From contig CAAERJ010000001.1 of the NCBI GenBank assembly GCA_900758375.1, positions 1 through 17,655 on the forward strand: a stretch of 17,655 nucleotides of DNA, written 5' to 3'. The notes under the pieces are model-generated. The model did no database searches, was not told where the DNA came from, and saw only the letters and a list, made by a program, of their open reading frames with translations. Of the stretch, positions 1 to 7,218 are shown piece by piece (position 1 is the stretch's first letter; every line of letters starts with the position of its first letter). The translations under genes and the position numbers were made by a program. Origin of the DNA: an uncultured Collinsella sp. (GTDB taxonomy: Bacteria; Actinomycetota; Coriobacteriia; Coriobacteriales; Coriobacteriaceae).

Positions 1-7
1 ATTTTTG

Positions 8-218
8 GGAGTATTCAGCAGGCCGGGGTGGCTGCATACGCGCCATAAGCGTCTTTTTGGGCCAGCGAGATCATTCGACAGGCAATTTGGGTTGGCGGAT
101 GGCGTCCGGCGCGGCGATAACACGCGTTTCGCGCCGCGCCGGGTCTCAAAACGACGCCGATCGCGTGGCTTCCCCGATTTGCGGCGTCGCCGGCGGGGGC
201 CACGATGCTGAATACTCC
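8..218. repeat. 13-bp inverted repeat flanking about 185 bp
   Basis: GGAGTATTCAGCA at 8-20 is the exact reverse complement of TGCTGAATACTCC at 206-218. Both copies lie beside T- or A-rich stretches (ATTTTTG before the left copy, GGTTTTTGC after the right copy). No transposase frame is seen between them. They may be the ends of a small interspersed element or two inverted copies of a genome-wide repeat. The sequence match is certain; the function is unknown. Confidence 0.45.
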
Positions 219-251
219 GGTTTTTGCACGGTCCAAGCGGGGGTACGTTTG

Positions 252-278
252 GACGGGAAGGGGCACCCCCGTCTTTTT
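252..278 (+). terminator. Terminator-like hairpin with T-run
   Basis: GACGGG (252-257) can pair with CCCGTC (268-273) across a 10-nt loop, followed directly by TTTTT (274-278). This is the shape of a rho-independent terminator on the plus strand. No plus-strand gene is visible before it in the window, so it would serve a transcript from beyond the left edge, or it may be part of the repeat structure in this region. Confidence 0.35.
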
Positions 279-430
279 ATGCATGGCGCAAGCGAAATTA
301 TGCAAGACAATAGGGCGCCGTGCGCCGGATACCCAGATTGGGGTTGACATGCGCCGCGATACGGGGTCGGGTGCCCCATCGGGAATAGCCACGAGGGTTA
401 CAAAGCTATGGAGGCATCCAAATGTCGCCT

Positions 431-466
431 AAATACCGTTTATCGAAGAAAAAATACCGTTCATCG
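431..466 (-). promoter_or_regulatory. Paired direct repeat, putative AraC-type operator (copy 1)
   Basis: Two 15-nt near-identical repeats lie at 431-445 and 452-466 (AAATACCGTT, T or C, ATCG), exactly 21 bp apart. Read on the minus strand they are TGAACGGTA (463-455) followed by TAAACGGTA (442-434). The same two half-sites, in the same order and with the same spacing, occur at 13906-13935 between the AraC-family gene and the GH1 gene. The site ends about 10 bp before the -35 hexamer of the EIIA promoter. A 21-bp spacing of direct half-sites is classic for AraC-family dimers. Binding by the AraC protein encoded in this window is inferred. Confidence 0.65.
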
Positions 467-476
467 GTCATAATGA

Positions 477-504
477 TTGTTCCGGCTTTGGACTTGTCTA
501 TAAT
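477..504 (+). promoter_or_regulatory. Promoter of the EIIA-licT-EIICB-GH4 operon
   Basis: TTGTTC (477-482) and a perfect TATAAT (499-504) are separated by 16 bp. Transcription would start near 511, about 15 nt before the RAT element and about 130 nt before the EIIA start codon, which leaves room for an antitermination leader. The paired operator at 431-466 lies just upstream. Confidence 0.65.
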
Positions 505-525
505 AACTCCCGTCAAAAGAAATGC

Positions 526-561
526 GGAAGGTTACCGAGTCCCTCGGACGTGGGCCTAACC
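526..561 (+). promoter_or_regulatory. Putative ribonucleic antiterminator (RAT) for the LicT-type protein
   Basis: The 5' half GGAAGGTTACCG (526-537) resembles the GG..TGTTACTG half of known LicT/SacY RAT sites, and the 3' half GGCCTAACC (553-561) resembles their GGCAAAACC half. Two stems can form: GGTTA (530-534) with TAACC (557-561), and CCGAG (535-539) with CTCGG (543-547) across a 3-nt loop. An unpaired 3' segment (548-556) makes the element asymmetric, as in known RATs. It lies in the leader of the operon that encodes the antiterminator, so autoregulation is expected. The match is by eye and not to a model. Confidence 0.55.
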
Positions 562-623
562 AAAGTCTTTGAACGGGTGTGTCTCTATGGATGCATTCGC
601 TTGATTTTGGTTGGGCTATATTT
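555..623 (+). terminator. Alternative (attenuator) hairpin overlapping the RAT
   Basis: CCTAACCAAA (555-564) pairs with TTTGGTTGGG (606-615), with one G-T wobble, across a 41-nt loop, followed by CTATATTTA. The left arm uses the same TAACC (557-561) that closes the RAT, so the two structures exclude each other. That is the layout of PRD-protein antitermination leaders. The U-run is weak and the loop long, so termination strength is uncertain. The element ends just before the EIIA ribosome binding site. Confidence 0.45.
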
Positions 624-641
624 ATGAAGGGACATGCCACC

Positions 642-1154
642 ATGGGTTTCTTTTCTCGCCTGATGGGCGGTTCGGATGAGCAGAAGACTGCGGCTTCCGA
701 GTTCGAAATCCTCGCTCCCGTTTCCGGCGAGCTTGTTCATCTAGAAAATACCAATGATCCCGCTTTTAGCAGCCGTGCTGTGGGCGATGGCGTTGCCGTG
801 GTTCCCCAAGAGGGAACGGTGTGCGCTCCTGTTTCCGGCACCGTTGCGGCGCTGTTTCCGACTGAGCACGCGCTGGGCATCATGTCCGACGACAGCTCTG
901 CTCAGGTGATGCTGCATATCGGAATCGACACTGTTAAGCTTGAGGGCAAGGGCTTCCATGCGCTTGTTGCCCAGGGTGACCATGTCGACGCGGGCCAGCC
1001 CCTCGTCGAGGTCGATTTCGACGCGGTCCGCGCCGCCGGCTTCGATCCCACGGTCTTCGTTATCGTGTGCGAGCGTTCAGAGAACTCGACTCTTCGTGAG
1101 CATGCTTCCGGCCCTGTTGCTGTTAAAGAGCCTGTCGTCTGGCTTTCCGAGTAA
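642..1154 (+). CDS. PTS system EIIA component, glucose (Crr) type
   Basis: This 170-residue protein is a soluble EIIA(Glc)-family phosphocarrier. It takes a phosphoryl group from HPr and passes it to an EIIB domain. The two conserved histidines are visible: H76 in TEHALGI and the phosphorylated H92 in LHIGIDTVKLEGKGF. The N-terminal core ILAPVSGELV (23-32) and the second CAPVSGTV (61-68) are typical of the fold, and the length matches the family. The start at 642 is chosen because GAAGGGA (626-632) sits 9 nt upstream; in-frame ATGs at 579 and 624 lack this. It is the first gene of the operon, 18 nt before the licT-type gene. It is the only EIIA in the window, while both EIIC proteins here lack one, so it may serve both. 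Whether it phosphorylates the beta-glucoside EIIBC is inference. Confidence 0.9.
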   Translation: MGFFSRLMGGSDEQKTAASEFEILAPVSGELVHLENTNDPAFSSRAVGDGVAVVPQEGTVCAPVSGTVAALFPTEHALGIMSDDSSAQVMLHIGIDTVKLEGKGFHALVAQGDHVDAGQPLVEVDFDAVRAAGFDPTVFVIVCERSENSTLREHASGPVAVKEPVVWLSE

Positions 1155-1172
1155 ATTCTTGTGGTGGGTACC

Positions 1173-2027
1173 GTGGTTATCAAGCGAGTTTTTAACAACA
1201 ACGTCGCAATGGTCACTTCGGACGATGGCTCCGAGCTCATCGTCATCGGCCGAGGCCTCTGCTTTGGCCGTCATGCCGGCGATGCCATCGACGAGGCGTC
1301 GATCGAAAAGACCTACGCGTTGCAGGAGGGATCTTCTCAGGATTCGCGAACGATTGACCGCTTGGCACATCTTTTGGAGTCCATCCCCACCGTCAACCTC
1401 GTGATTGCCGAGGACATTGTTCAGATGCTCCGTCGTGAGCTCAATGTTGATATCAACGACAAGATTCTCATTGCTCTCGCAGACCATATCAGCCTTGCTT
1501 TGGAGCGTGAGCGCAAGGGCGTCTCCTGTGAGAATCCGTTGCTGCTCGAGATCCAGCAGTTCTATCGCAAGGAGTATGCACTTGCGGGCCGTGCGCTGCA
1601 GATTATCAAGGAGTATATGGGCATCCAGATGAGCGAAGAAGAGCAGGGCTTCATTACGCTGCATATCGTCAACGCCACCATGCCGCAACGCTCCGACCGT
1701 TTGATAGTTTCGGTCCAGCTTGTTCGCGACGTGCTCGCGATTGTTTCCGAGCGCTATGCTACGACCCTCGATGACACCTCGTTGCCCTATGAGCGTTTCG
1801 TCCGCCACCTGCAGTTTTTCGCACAGCGGGCGCTTGACCCCACGGCCGGGCAAATCAATGGCGACGCGCTGTTCCGAATCGATGAAACGGCGTATCCGTG
1901 CGCATTCTCGTGCGCGGACGCCATAGCCGCCCACTTGTCGTCTACCTATAACGTTGTCGTTACCGATGCCGAGAAGAGCTATCTCGCATATCACATTGTT
2001 AACCTGCTTGGAGAACCTGGTCTCTAG
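1173..2027 (+). CDS. licT: LicT/BglG-family PRD transcriptional antiterminator
   Basis: This 284-residue RNA-binding antiterminator controls PTS genes by stabilising a RAT hairpin. The N-terminal CAT RNA-binding domain (about 1-55) contains NNNVAMV and VIGRGLCFGR. PRD1 and PRD2 follow, with all four regulatory histidines: H105 (ALADHISLAL), H164 (FITLHIVNA), H212 (RFVRHLQFF) and H274 (YLAYHIVNL). In known members these are phosphorylated by HPr or EII to set activity by sugar supply. The GTG at 1173 is chosen because MVIKRVFNNNV aligns residue for residue with LicT (MKIAKVINNNV) and GGTGGG (1163-1168) lies just upstream; a GTG at 1161 would add 4 residues. A RAT-like site at 526-561 in the leader of this operon is its likely target. 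Confidence 0.92.
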   Translation: MVIKRVFNNNVAMVTSDDGSELIVIGRGLCFGRHAGDAIDEASIEKTYALQEGSSQDSRTIDRLAHLLESIPTVNLVIAEDIVQMLRRELNVDINDKILIALADHISLALERERKGVSCENPLLLEIQQFYRKEYALAGRALQIIKEYMGIQMSEEEQGFITLHIVNATMPQRSDRLIVSVQLVRDVLAIVSERYATTLDDTSLPYERFVRHLQFFAQRALDPTAGQINGDALFRIDETAYPCAFSCADAIAAHLSSTYNVVVTDAEKSYLAYHIVNLLGEPGL

Positions 2028-2126
2028 GCATAACGTGCCCACACATCGATTGATATAAGGCAAGGCTCACGGTCTTGTCCAGGGCACATCTGTCTTAATT
2101 TGCGGAAAAGGAAGGGGAGTACCGCT

Positions 2127-3743
2127 ATGACCGCAAAAAAGAAGTTCAATTTCAAAGCGCCGTTGGAGGTGTTCGCGAAGTCGATCGTCCAGCCGATGAT
2201 GTATCTCTCGGTTGCCGGCATCCTGCTCATTGTGGGCATCATTCTGACCAACAAGACCATTTGCGCTTTGGTCCCCGTACTGGGCTCCGGTCCGTTCCAG
2301 CTTGTGGGCGCCGTTGTCTACCAGTCGCTGATGTTTATCATCAACAACCTCTCGATTCTGTTCTGCGTGGGCATCGCCGGCGCCATGGCAAAGAAGAACA
2401 AGGGCCATGCTTCGCTGATCGCCCTGATGTCGTTCTTCCTGTTCCTGCAGGCTAACAACATCGTGCTCAACGCCACCGGCTCTCTTGCCGATGCGAGCGG
2501 CATGCTCGGCCTTACCGGAACCGGCCAGGCCACCGTTATGGGCATCCAGGTGCTCGATACCGGCGTGTTCGGCGGCATCATTCTCGGTTGCATCACCGGC
2601 GCCGTGTTCAACAAGTACTCGAACAAGCAGTTCCCCATTGCCCTTTCGATGTTCTCGGGCGTTCGCTTCCCGTTCCTGATCATGATCATCATTTCCTGGA
2701 TCATGGGCGCTGGCTTCTGCATCGTTTGGCCTCCGGTTCAGGGTGCCATCTCCTCCGTTGCCGGCATCATTAAGGAGTCGGGCAACATCGGCCTGTTTAT
2801 CTACGGCATGCTCAACAAGCTGCTCGTTCCCACCGGTCTGCACCACCTCATCTACACCCCGTTCCAGTTCTCCGATGTGGGTGGCACCCTTACGCTGGGT
2901 GGTCAGGTTATCGCCGGCGCCTATCCCATCCGTGTTGCCGAGATGGCAATGACGGGTCAGCCCTTCTCCGATAGCACCTACTTCAACAGCTACACCTTCA
3001 ACAATCTGTGGCCCTACATCGGCATCGGCCTCGCCTTTATCGTCACCGCCTACAAGGGGAACAAGGATAAGACCAAGGCCGTTATCATCCCGCTGATCAT
3101 CACCGCCGTGCTCTCCTGCGTGACCGAGCCCATGGACTTCCTCTTTGTCTTTGCCGCTCCCGTGCTCTTTGTCGTTCACTCGGTTCTTTCCGGCATCTTC
3201 CTGGTCCTGCTCAAGGTCCTCTCCGTGCCCGCTTCGACTGCAGGCGGCATCATCAACATCGTGGTCTCCAACCTGGTCCTGGGCGTCGATAAGACCAACT
3301 GGCCGGTTATGCTGGTGCTTGGAGTCGTCAACGCCGCGCTGTACTTCTTCCTCTTCACCTTCCTTATCAAGAAGCTCAACCTCCACACGCCTGGCCGCGA
3401 GGAGGAGTCCGAGCTCGCCGAGTCCGTTGCCGAGGGCGAGGCCGCCGCGTCTGTCGCAGTGAAGCAGGGCGCCGTTGCCGCGGCTCCCGCAGAGGGCGTC
3501 GATGCAGGTATTGCCGACCTGGTCGCAGGTCTTGGCGGCAAGGACAACATCGAGGAGCTCGAGAACTGCTTTACGCGTCTCCGCGTGAACGTTAAGAACC
3601 CGGACCTCATCAATGAGGACCTCATCAACCACGTGCCCAACAGCGGCATCAACCGCAACGGCAATAATATCCAGATCATCTTTGGCATGAAGGTCGCCGA
3701 GATGCGCGACAAGGTCGAAAACGCAATTGAGAAGGAGCAGTAA
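2127..3743 (+). CDS. PTS EIICB transporter, maltose/alpha-glucoside (MalX/AglA-like)
   Basis: This 538-residue membrane permease takes up and phosphorylates a sugar. The N-terminal EIIC domain (about 1-430) is very hydrophobic. It carries the conserved C-terminal loop motif CVTEPMDFLF with E334, whose equivalent contacts sugar in the glucose superfamily. After an alanine- and glutamate-rich linker (about 435-465), the EIIB domain shows ENCFTRLRV with the phosphocysteine C481. There is no EIIA domain; the EIIA gene heads the same operon. The ATG at 2127 is preceded by AAGGGGAG (2112-2119). The GH4 enzyme beginning 3 nt after the stop carries the CDMP signature of 6-phospho-alpha-glucosidases, so maltose, trehalose-like or sucrose-isomer substrates are likely. 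The exact sugar cannot be read from sequence. Confidence 0.88.
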   Translation: MTAKKKFNFKAPLEVFAKSIVQPMMYLSVAGILLIVGIILTNKTICALVPVLGSGPFQLVGAVVYQSLMFIINNLSILFCVGIAGAMAKKNKGHASLIALMSFFLFLQANNIVLNATGSLADASGMLGLTGTGQATVMGIQVLDTGVFGGIILGCITGAVFNKYSNKQFPIALSMFSGVRFPFLIMIIISWIMGAGFCIVWPPVQGAISSVAGIIKESGNIGLFIYGMLNKLLVPTGLHHLIYTPFQFSDVGGTLTLGGQVIAGAYPIRVAEMAMTGQPFSDSTYFNSYTFNNLWPYIGIGLAFIVTAYKGNKDKTKAVIIPLIITAVLSCVTEPMDFLFVFAAPVLFVVHSVLSGIFLVLLKVLSVPASTAGGIINIVVSNLVLGVDKTNWPVMLVLGVVNAALYFFLFTFLIKKLNLHTPGREEESELAESVAEGEAAASVAVKQGAVAAAPAEGVDAGIADLVAGLGGKDNIEELENCFTRLRVNVKNPDLINEDLINHVPNSGINRNGNNIQIIFGMKVAEMRDKVENAIEKEQ

Positions 3744-3746
3744 ACA

Positions 3747-5129
3747 ATGATCATTACTCTGTGTGGTGGCGGATCCACCTTTACCCCCGGCATCGTCAAG
3801 TCCATCGCCCTGCGCAAGGACGAGCTCGACGTTGACGAGATTCGTCTGTACGACATCAACGAGGAGCGCCAGCGCAAGGTCGGCGTGCTCGTGGACTGGA
3901 TTTTGCACGAGGACCTCGGCCTGGACATCAAGCTCACGGTGACCACCGACAAAAAGACGGCTTTTACCGACGCGAGCTTCGTGTTCGCCCAGATGCGCGT
4001 GGGCGGCTACGCCATGCGCGAGCAGGACGAGAAGATTCCGCTGCGTCACGGCTGCGTGGGCCAGGAGACTTGCGGTTGCGGCGGCCTTGCCTACGGCATG
4101 CGCACCATCTTCCCCATGGTCGAGCTGATCGATGACGTTGAGAAGTACGCCAAGAAGGATTACTGGATTCTCAACTACTCCAACCCTGCTGCCATCGTCT
4201 CCGAGGGCTGCCGTGTGCTGCGTCCCAACGCTCGCATCATCAACATCTGCGACATGCCGATCGCGATCATCGACGTGGTTTGCGCCGCGCTCGATATCGA
4301 CAAGAAGGATGTCGAGTACGATTACTTTGGCCTCAACCACTTTGGTTGGTTCACCTCGATCCGCCACAAGGGCGAGGAGGTGCTCCCGCAGCTGCGCGAG
4401 TACATCAAGGAGCACCAGATCCTGCTGCCCGACTCCTACCTCAAGGGCATGGGCTCGCTCATGGCAAAGAAGCCCGAGGAGGCCACCGACGAGCATCCCG
4501 AGCAGAATCGCCACACCAAGGGCAGCTGGTACTACGTCTGGAAGGGCGAGTACGAGATCATGGAGTGCTTCCCGGAGTACCTGCCCAACACGTATCTGAA
4601 CTACTACCTGCAGCAGAAGGAGTTCGTCGAGCATTCCAACCCCGAGCGCACCCGTGCTAACGAGGTTGAGGAGACGCGTGAGAAGAACCTCTTCGACGGC
4701 ATCGACCACTACGAGAAGACGGGCGAGATCGACGAGAGCACGTTCTATGCGGGCAGCCACGGCGACTGGATTGCCGACCTGGCTATCGCTCTGAAGAACG
4801 ACACCAAGCAGCGCTTCCTGGTCATTTGCGAGAACAAGGGCGCTATCCCCAACATGCCCTACGACGCCATGGTCGAGCTGCCTGCCTACATTGGCAAGAA
4901 CGGCCCCGAGGTCATCAGCCGCGACAACATTCCTCTGTTCCAGCAGGGCCTCATGATGCAGCAGCTGAACTCCGAGAAGCTCGTGGTCGAGGCTACGATC
5001 GAGGGTTCGTACGAGAAGGCGCTCAAGGCCTTTACGCTGAACAAGACCGTGCCGTCGATGAAGGTCGCCAAGGAGGTTCTCGACGACATGATCGAGGCCA
5101 ACAAGGGTTACTGGCCCGAGCTTAAGTAA
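3747..5129 (+). CDS. GH4 family 6-phospho-alpha-glucosidase
   Basis: This 460-residue cytoplasmic enzyme hydrolyses the phosphorylated disaccharide delivered by the EIICB next door to glucose 6-phosphate and a sugar. GH4 enzymes use NAD+ and a divalent metal such as Mn2+ in a redox-elimination mechanism. The N-terminal Rossmann start ITLCGGGSTFTPG (3-15) binds NAD. NYSNPAA (143-149) and the metal-ligand motifs C168-D-M-P171 and GLNHFGWF (H198) are visible. CDMP marks the alpha-specific phosphoglycosidases (GlvA, AglB, MalH), separating them from the beta-specific group. The ribosome binding site GAAGGAG (3731-3737) lies within the end of the EIICB gene, so the two are probably translated together. 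The length is in the family's usual range. It is the last gene before a strong terminator. Confidence 0.92.
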   Translation: MIITLCGGGSTFTPGIVKSIALRKDELDVDEIRLYDINEERQRKVGVLVDWILHEDLGLDIKLTVTTDKKTAFTDASFVFAQMRVGGYAMREQDEKIPLRHGCVGQETCGCGGLAYGMRTIFPMVELIDDVEKYAKKDYWILNYSNPAAIVSEGCRVLRPNARIINICDMPIAIIDVVCAALDIDKKDVEYDYFGLNHFGWFTSIRHKGEEVLPQLREYIKEHQILLPDSYLKGMGSLMAKKPEEATDEHPEQNRHTKGSWYYVWKGEYEIMECFPEYLPNTYLNYYLQQKEFVEHSNPERTRANEVEETREKNLFDGIDHYEKTGEIDESTFYAGSHGDWIADLAIALKNDTKQRFLVICENKGAIPNMPYDAMVELPAYIGKNGPEVISRDNIPLFQQGLMMQQLNSEKLVVEATIEGSYEKALKAFTLNKTVPSMKVAKEVLDDMIEANKGYWPELK

Positions 5130-5160
5130 AAGCAACAGGGTCGCTGGCCGCATACCTGGA

Positions 5161-5206
5161 GCAATGCCCCGTCCACGTGATTGCGTGGGCGGGGCATTGT
5201 CATTTG
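5161..5206 (+). terminator. Rho-independent terminator after the GH4 gene
   Basis: A 16-bp stem forms between 5162-5177 and 5184-5199 (CAATGCCCC paired with GGGGCATTG at its base, one G-T wobble) with loop TGATTG, followed by TCATTT. It begins 32 nt after the GH4 stop and separates the PTS operon from the hydrogenase block. The stem is nearly symmetrical, but the T-run is on the plus-strand side. Confidence 0.85.
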
Positions 5207-5300
5207 GTAACGCGTTTTATCAAATATGGCATTTATCTGCGGTAATGTTCTATTTCACCGCCGAGGGTGACATTTCATACCGCCTGCCGAACTGCGTGGA

Positions 5301-5321
5301 GACCTAACAACTTTTTAGGTC
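5301..5321. promoter_or_regulatory. Palindromic hairpin upstream of the hydrogenase block
   Basis: GACCTAA (5301-5307) and TTAGGTC (5315-5321) form a perfect 7-bp inverted repeat with loop CAACTTT. It lies 64 bp before the start codon at 5386. The stretch 5207-5385 has no convincing -35/-10 pair that I can pick out. The palindrome could be an operator for a dimeric regulator or an RNA hairpin in the leader. Its role is unknown. Confidence 0.35.
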
Positions 5322-5385
5322 AGTGTTGTGCGTGTAGCAACTTCGCCCGGCCTCGCCTCCGGGCTGCCGCATGAGAGGGGATCTT

Positions 5386-7218
5386 ATGGCACGACTGCAC
5401 GTAATGGAACGCAGCCACGCTCAGGCCGTCATGGACGACCTGCACGATGCGCTCGGACGTCGTCTGGCGGTGAGCTCGCTCGCCCCGTGTCCCGTGGAGT
5501 TTACGGCAGCGCTCGTCAACCTGTGCTCCACCCAGAGCTGCGGCAAGTGCACGCCCTGCCGCGTGGGCCTGAGCGCTCTGAGCGACCTGCTCGCCGATGT
5601 GCTCGAAGGGCGCGCCGATGAGTCCACGCTCAACCTGATTGAGCGCACCGCCCGCACCATCTACCTTTCGAGCGACTGCGCCATCGGCTACGAAGCTGGC
5701 GCCATGGCACTCACGGCTATTCGCGGCTTTCGCGACGATTTTGAGCACCACATCCGCGAGCACTCCTGCGGCTTTGACCGCGAGGCTCGCGTCCCGTGTG
5801 TCTCGGGCTGCCCGGCGCACGTCGACATTCCCGGTTACATCTCGCTCGTCGAGGCCGGCCGCTATGCCGATGCCGTCAAGGTCATTCGCAAGAACAATCC
5901 GCTGCCGCTCGTCTGCGGCCTGGTGTGCGAGCATCCCTGCGAGATGCACTGCCGCCGCGGCATGGTCGATGACCCCATGAATATCCTTGCCCTCAAGCGG
6001 TTTGCCGTTGAGCACAGCGACCTCAACGACCGCAAGCCGCATGTAGTGGACAACACCGGTAAGCGCGTCGCCGTGATCGGCGGCGGCCCGGCCGGCCTTT
6101 CCTGTGCTTACTACCTGGCCGTGATGGGCCACAAGGTGACCATCTTTGAGCAGCGCCACCACTTGGGCGGCATGCTGCGCTACGGCATCCCCAGCTATCG
6201 TCTGCCGCGCGAGCGCCTGCAGGCCGAGATCGACTGGATTTTGAGCGCCGGCATCGACGTGGAGCTCGACCACTCCGTGAACGGCGAGGAGCTCGCCCGC
6301 CTGCGCGACGAGTTCGATGCCGTCTACCTGGCCATCGGTGCCCACAGCGATAAGAAGCTCGGCCTTCCGGGCGAAGAGGCGCCCGGCGTGGAGTCGGCCG
6401 TCAAGATGCTGCGTGCTATCGGCGACGACGAGCTGCCCGACCTGAGCGGTCAGCGCGTGTGCGTCATCGGCGGCGGCAACGTGGCCATGGACGTGGCACG
6501 CTCTGCCGTGCGCTGCGGTGCCGAAAAGGTAAGCATCGTCTACCGCCGTCGCATCTGCGATATGACGGCCCAGGACGCCGAAATCGCCGGCGCCCAGGCC
6601 GAGGGCTGCGAGGTGCTGGAGTTGACGGCCCCGCTCGCCATCGAGACGGGCGAGGACGGTCGCGTGAGCGGCTTGCGCGTGCAGCCGCAGATTATCGGCG
6701 AGCCCCGCCGCGGTCGTCCGGCTCCGCGTGCCGCCGCCACGCCCGAGCGCGTCATCCCCTGCGAGCGCGTTTTCGTCGCCATCGGCCAAGACATCGATTC
6801 CAAGCCGTTTGAGGAGATGGGCATTGCCTGCAAGTGGGGCTGCGTTATCACCGATTCGGACGGCGCCGTGCCCAACTTCGATGGCCTCTTTAGCGGCGGC
6901 GACTGCCAGACCGGCCCCGCCACCGTCATCCGCGCCATCAATGCCGGCCGCGTGGCGTCGGCAAACATCGACCACTACCTGGGCTTCGACCACAAGATCA
7001 AGCTCGACGTGGAACTGCCGACCGTCCAGTTTAAGGGCAAGCATGAGTGCGGCCGCTGCGAGCTGGGCGAGCGCGAGGCCGGCGAGCGTATTCACGATTG
7101 GAATCTGGTCGAGCAGGGTCTCACCGAGCAGGAGGCGCGCCAAGAGGCGAGCCGCTGCCTGCGTTGCGATCACTTTGGCTTTGGCGCGTTCCGCGGAGGG
7201 AGGAACCTGGAATGGTAG
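5386..7218 (+). CDS. NuoF-type iron-sulfur domain fused to GltD-like FAD/NAD(P) oxidoreductase
   Basis: This 610-residue cytoplasmic flavoprotein probably passes electrons between NAD(P)H and the hydrogenase encoded next. Residues about 45-125 match the 4Fe-4S end of NuoF (C52, C55, C58 in SCGKCTPCR, then C98 in SSDCAIG), without the NuoF FMN/NADH domain. Residues about 135-215 are the GltD-type cysteine-rich domain (C138, C142, C177, C181, C185, C189). An FAD site GGGPAG (232-237) and a second Rossmann site GGGNVAM (362-368) follow. Two CxxC pairs (C555/C558, C591/C594) at the C-terminus could hold another cluster. The ATG at 5386 is chosen for AGAGGGGA (5374-5381) just upstream. Its stop overlaps the hydrogenase start by 7 nt, which suggests coupled translation. 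Plain glutamate synthase small subunit is less likely, because no GltB is nearby and the NuoF segment is added. Confidence 0.85.
   Translation: MARLHVMERSHAQAVMDDLHDALGRRLAVSSLAPCPVEFTAALVNLCSTQSCGKCTPCRVGLSALSDLLADVLEGRADESTLNLIERTARTIYLSSDCAIGYEAGAMALTAIRGFRDDFEHHIREHSCGFDREARVPCVSGCPAHVDIPGYISLVEAGRYADAVKVIRKNNPLPLVCGLVCEHPCEMHCRRGMVDDPMNILALKRFAVEHSDLNDRKPHVVDNTGKRVAVIGGGPAGLSCAYYLAVMGHKVTIFEQRHHLGGMLRYGIPSYRLPRERLQAEIDWILSAGIDVELDHSVNGEELARLRDEFDAVYLAIGAHSDKKLGLPGEEAPGVESAVKMLRAIGDDELPDLSGQRVCVIGGGNVAMDVARSAVRCGAEKVSIVYRRRICDMTAQDAEIAGAQAEGCEVLELTAPLAIETGEDGRVSGLRVQPQIIGEPRRGRPAPRAAATPERVIPCERVFVAIGQDIDSKPFEEMGIACKWGCVITDSDGAVPNFDGLFSGGDCQTGPATVIRAINAGRVASANIDHYLGFDHKIKLDVELPTVQFKGKHECGRCELGEREAGERIHDWNLVEQGLTEQEARQEASRCLRCDHFGFGAFRGGRNLEW

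Larger units (their letters stand above)
1..430. other. Intergenic stretch without a convincing gene
   Basis: No open frame here has a ribosome binding site together with a recognisable protein family. Several overlapping short frames are open on both strands, as expected from the high GC content and repeat structure. What can be seen is a 13-bp inverted repeat (8-20 and 206-218), a terminator-like hairpin near 252-278 and a small GGCGC/GCGCC hairpin at 314-326. A TTGACA hexamer at 344-349 has no matching -10 element. The stretch may hold an interspersed non-coding repeat or the end of a transcript from beyond the left edge. Confidence 0.5.

Noticed and set aside
344..372. TTGACA hexamer as a promoter
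   Set aside because: No -10 element lies 16-18 bp downstream, and no gene follows closely.
15..392. Minus-strand frame of about 125 codons at the left end
   Set aside because: No ribosome binding site, no family resemblance, and it runs through both arms of an inverted repeat and a hairpin. More likely a chance frame in repeat DNA.
579..641. Earlier start (579 or 624) for the EIIA gene
   Set aside because: These starts lie inside or next to the attenuator hairpin and lack a properly spaced ribosome binding site; 642 has GAAGGGA 9 nt upstream and matches the family N-terminus.
1077..2063. Minus-strand open frame of about 328 codons opposite the licT-type gene
   Set aside because: The plus-strand frame has all CAT and PRD motifs; this one has none and no start signals.
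2028..2126. Possible second RAT or terminator between licT and the EIICB gene
   Set aside because: GTGCCC and GGGCAC can pair, but over a 41-nt loop with no T-run and no RAT-like halves. I see no good signal.
2067..5153. Very long open frame (about 1028 codons) on the minus strand across the EIICB and GH4 genes
   Set aside because: It lies entirely opposite two well-supported genes, its translation is a monotonous Leu/Val/Asp/His-rich sequence without a domain, and it has no ribosome binding site. It is a codon-bias shadow of high-GC genes.
5320..7173. Minus-strand open frame of about 617 codons opposite the flavoprotein gene
   Set aside because: Antisense shadow of a strongly supported gene, with Ala/His/Asp-rich composition and no recognisable motif.
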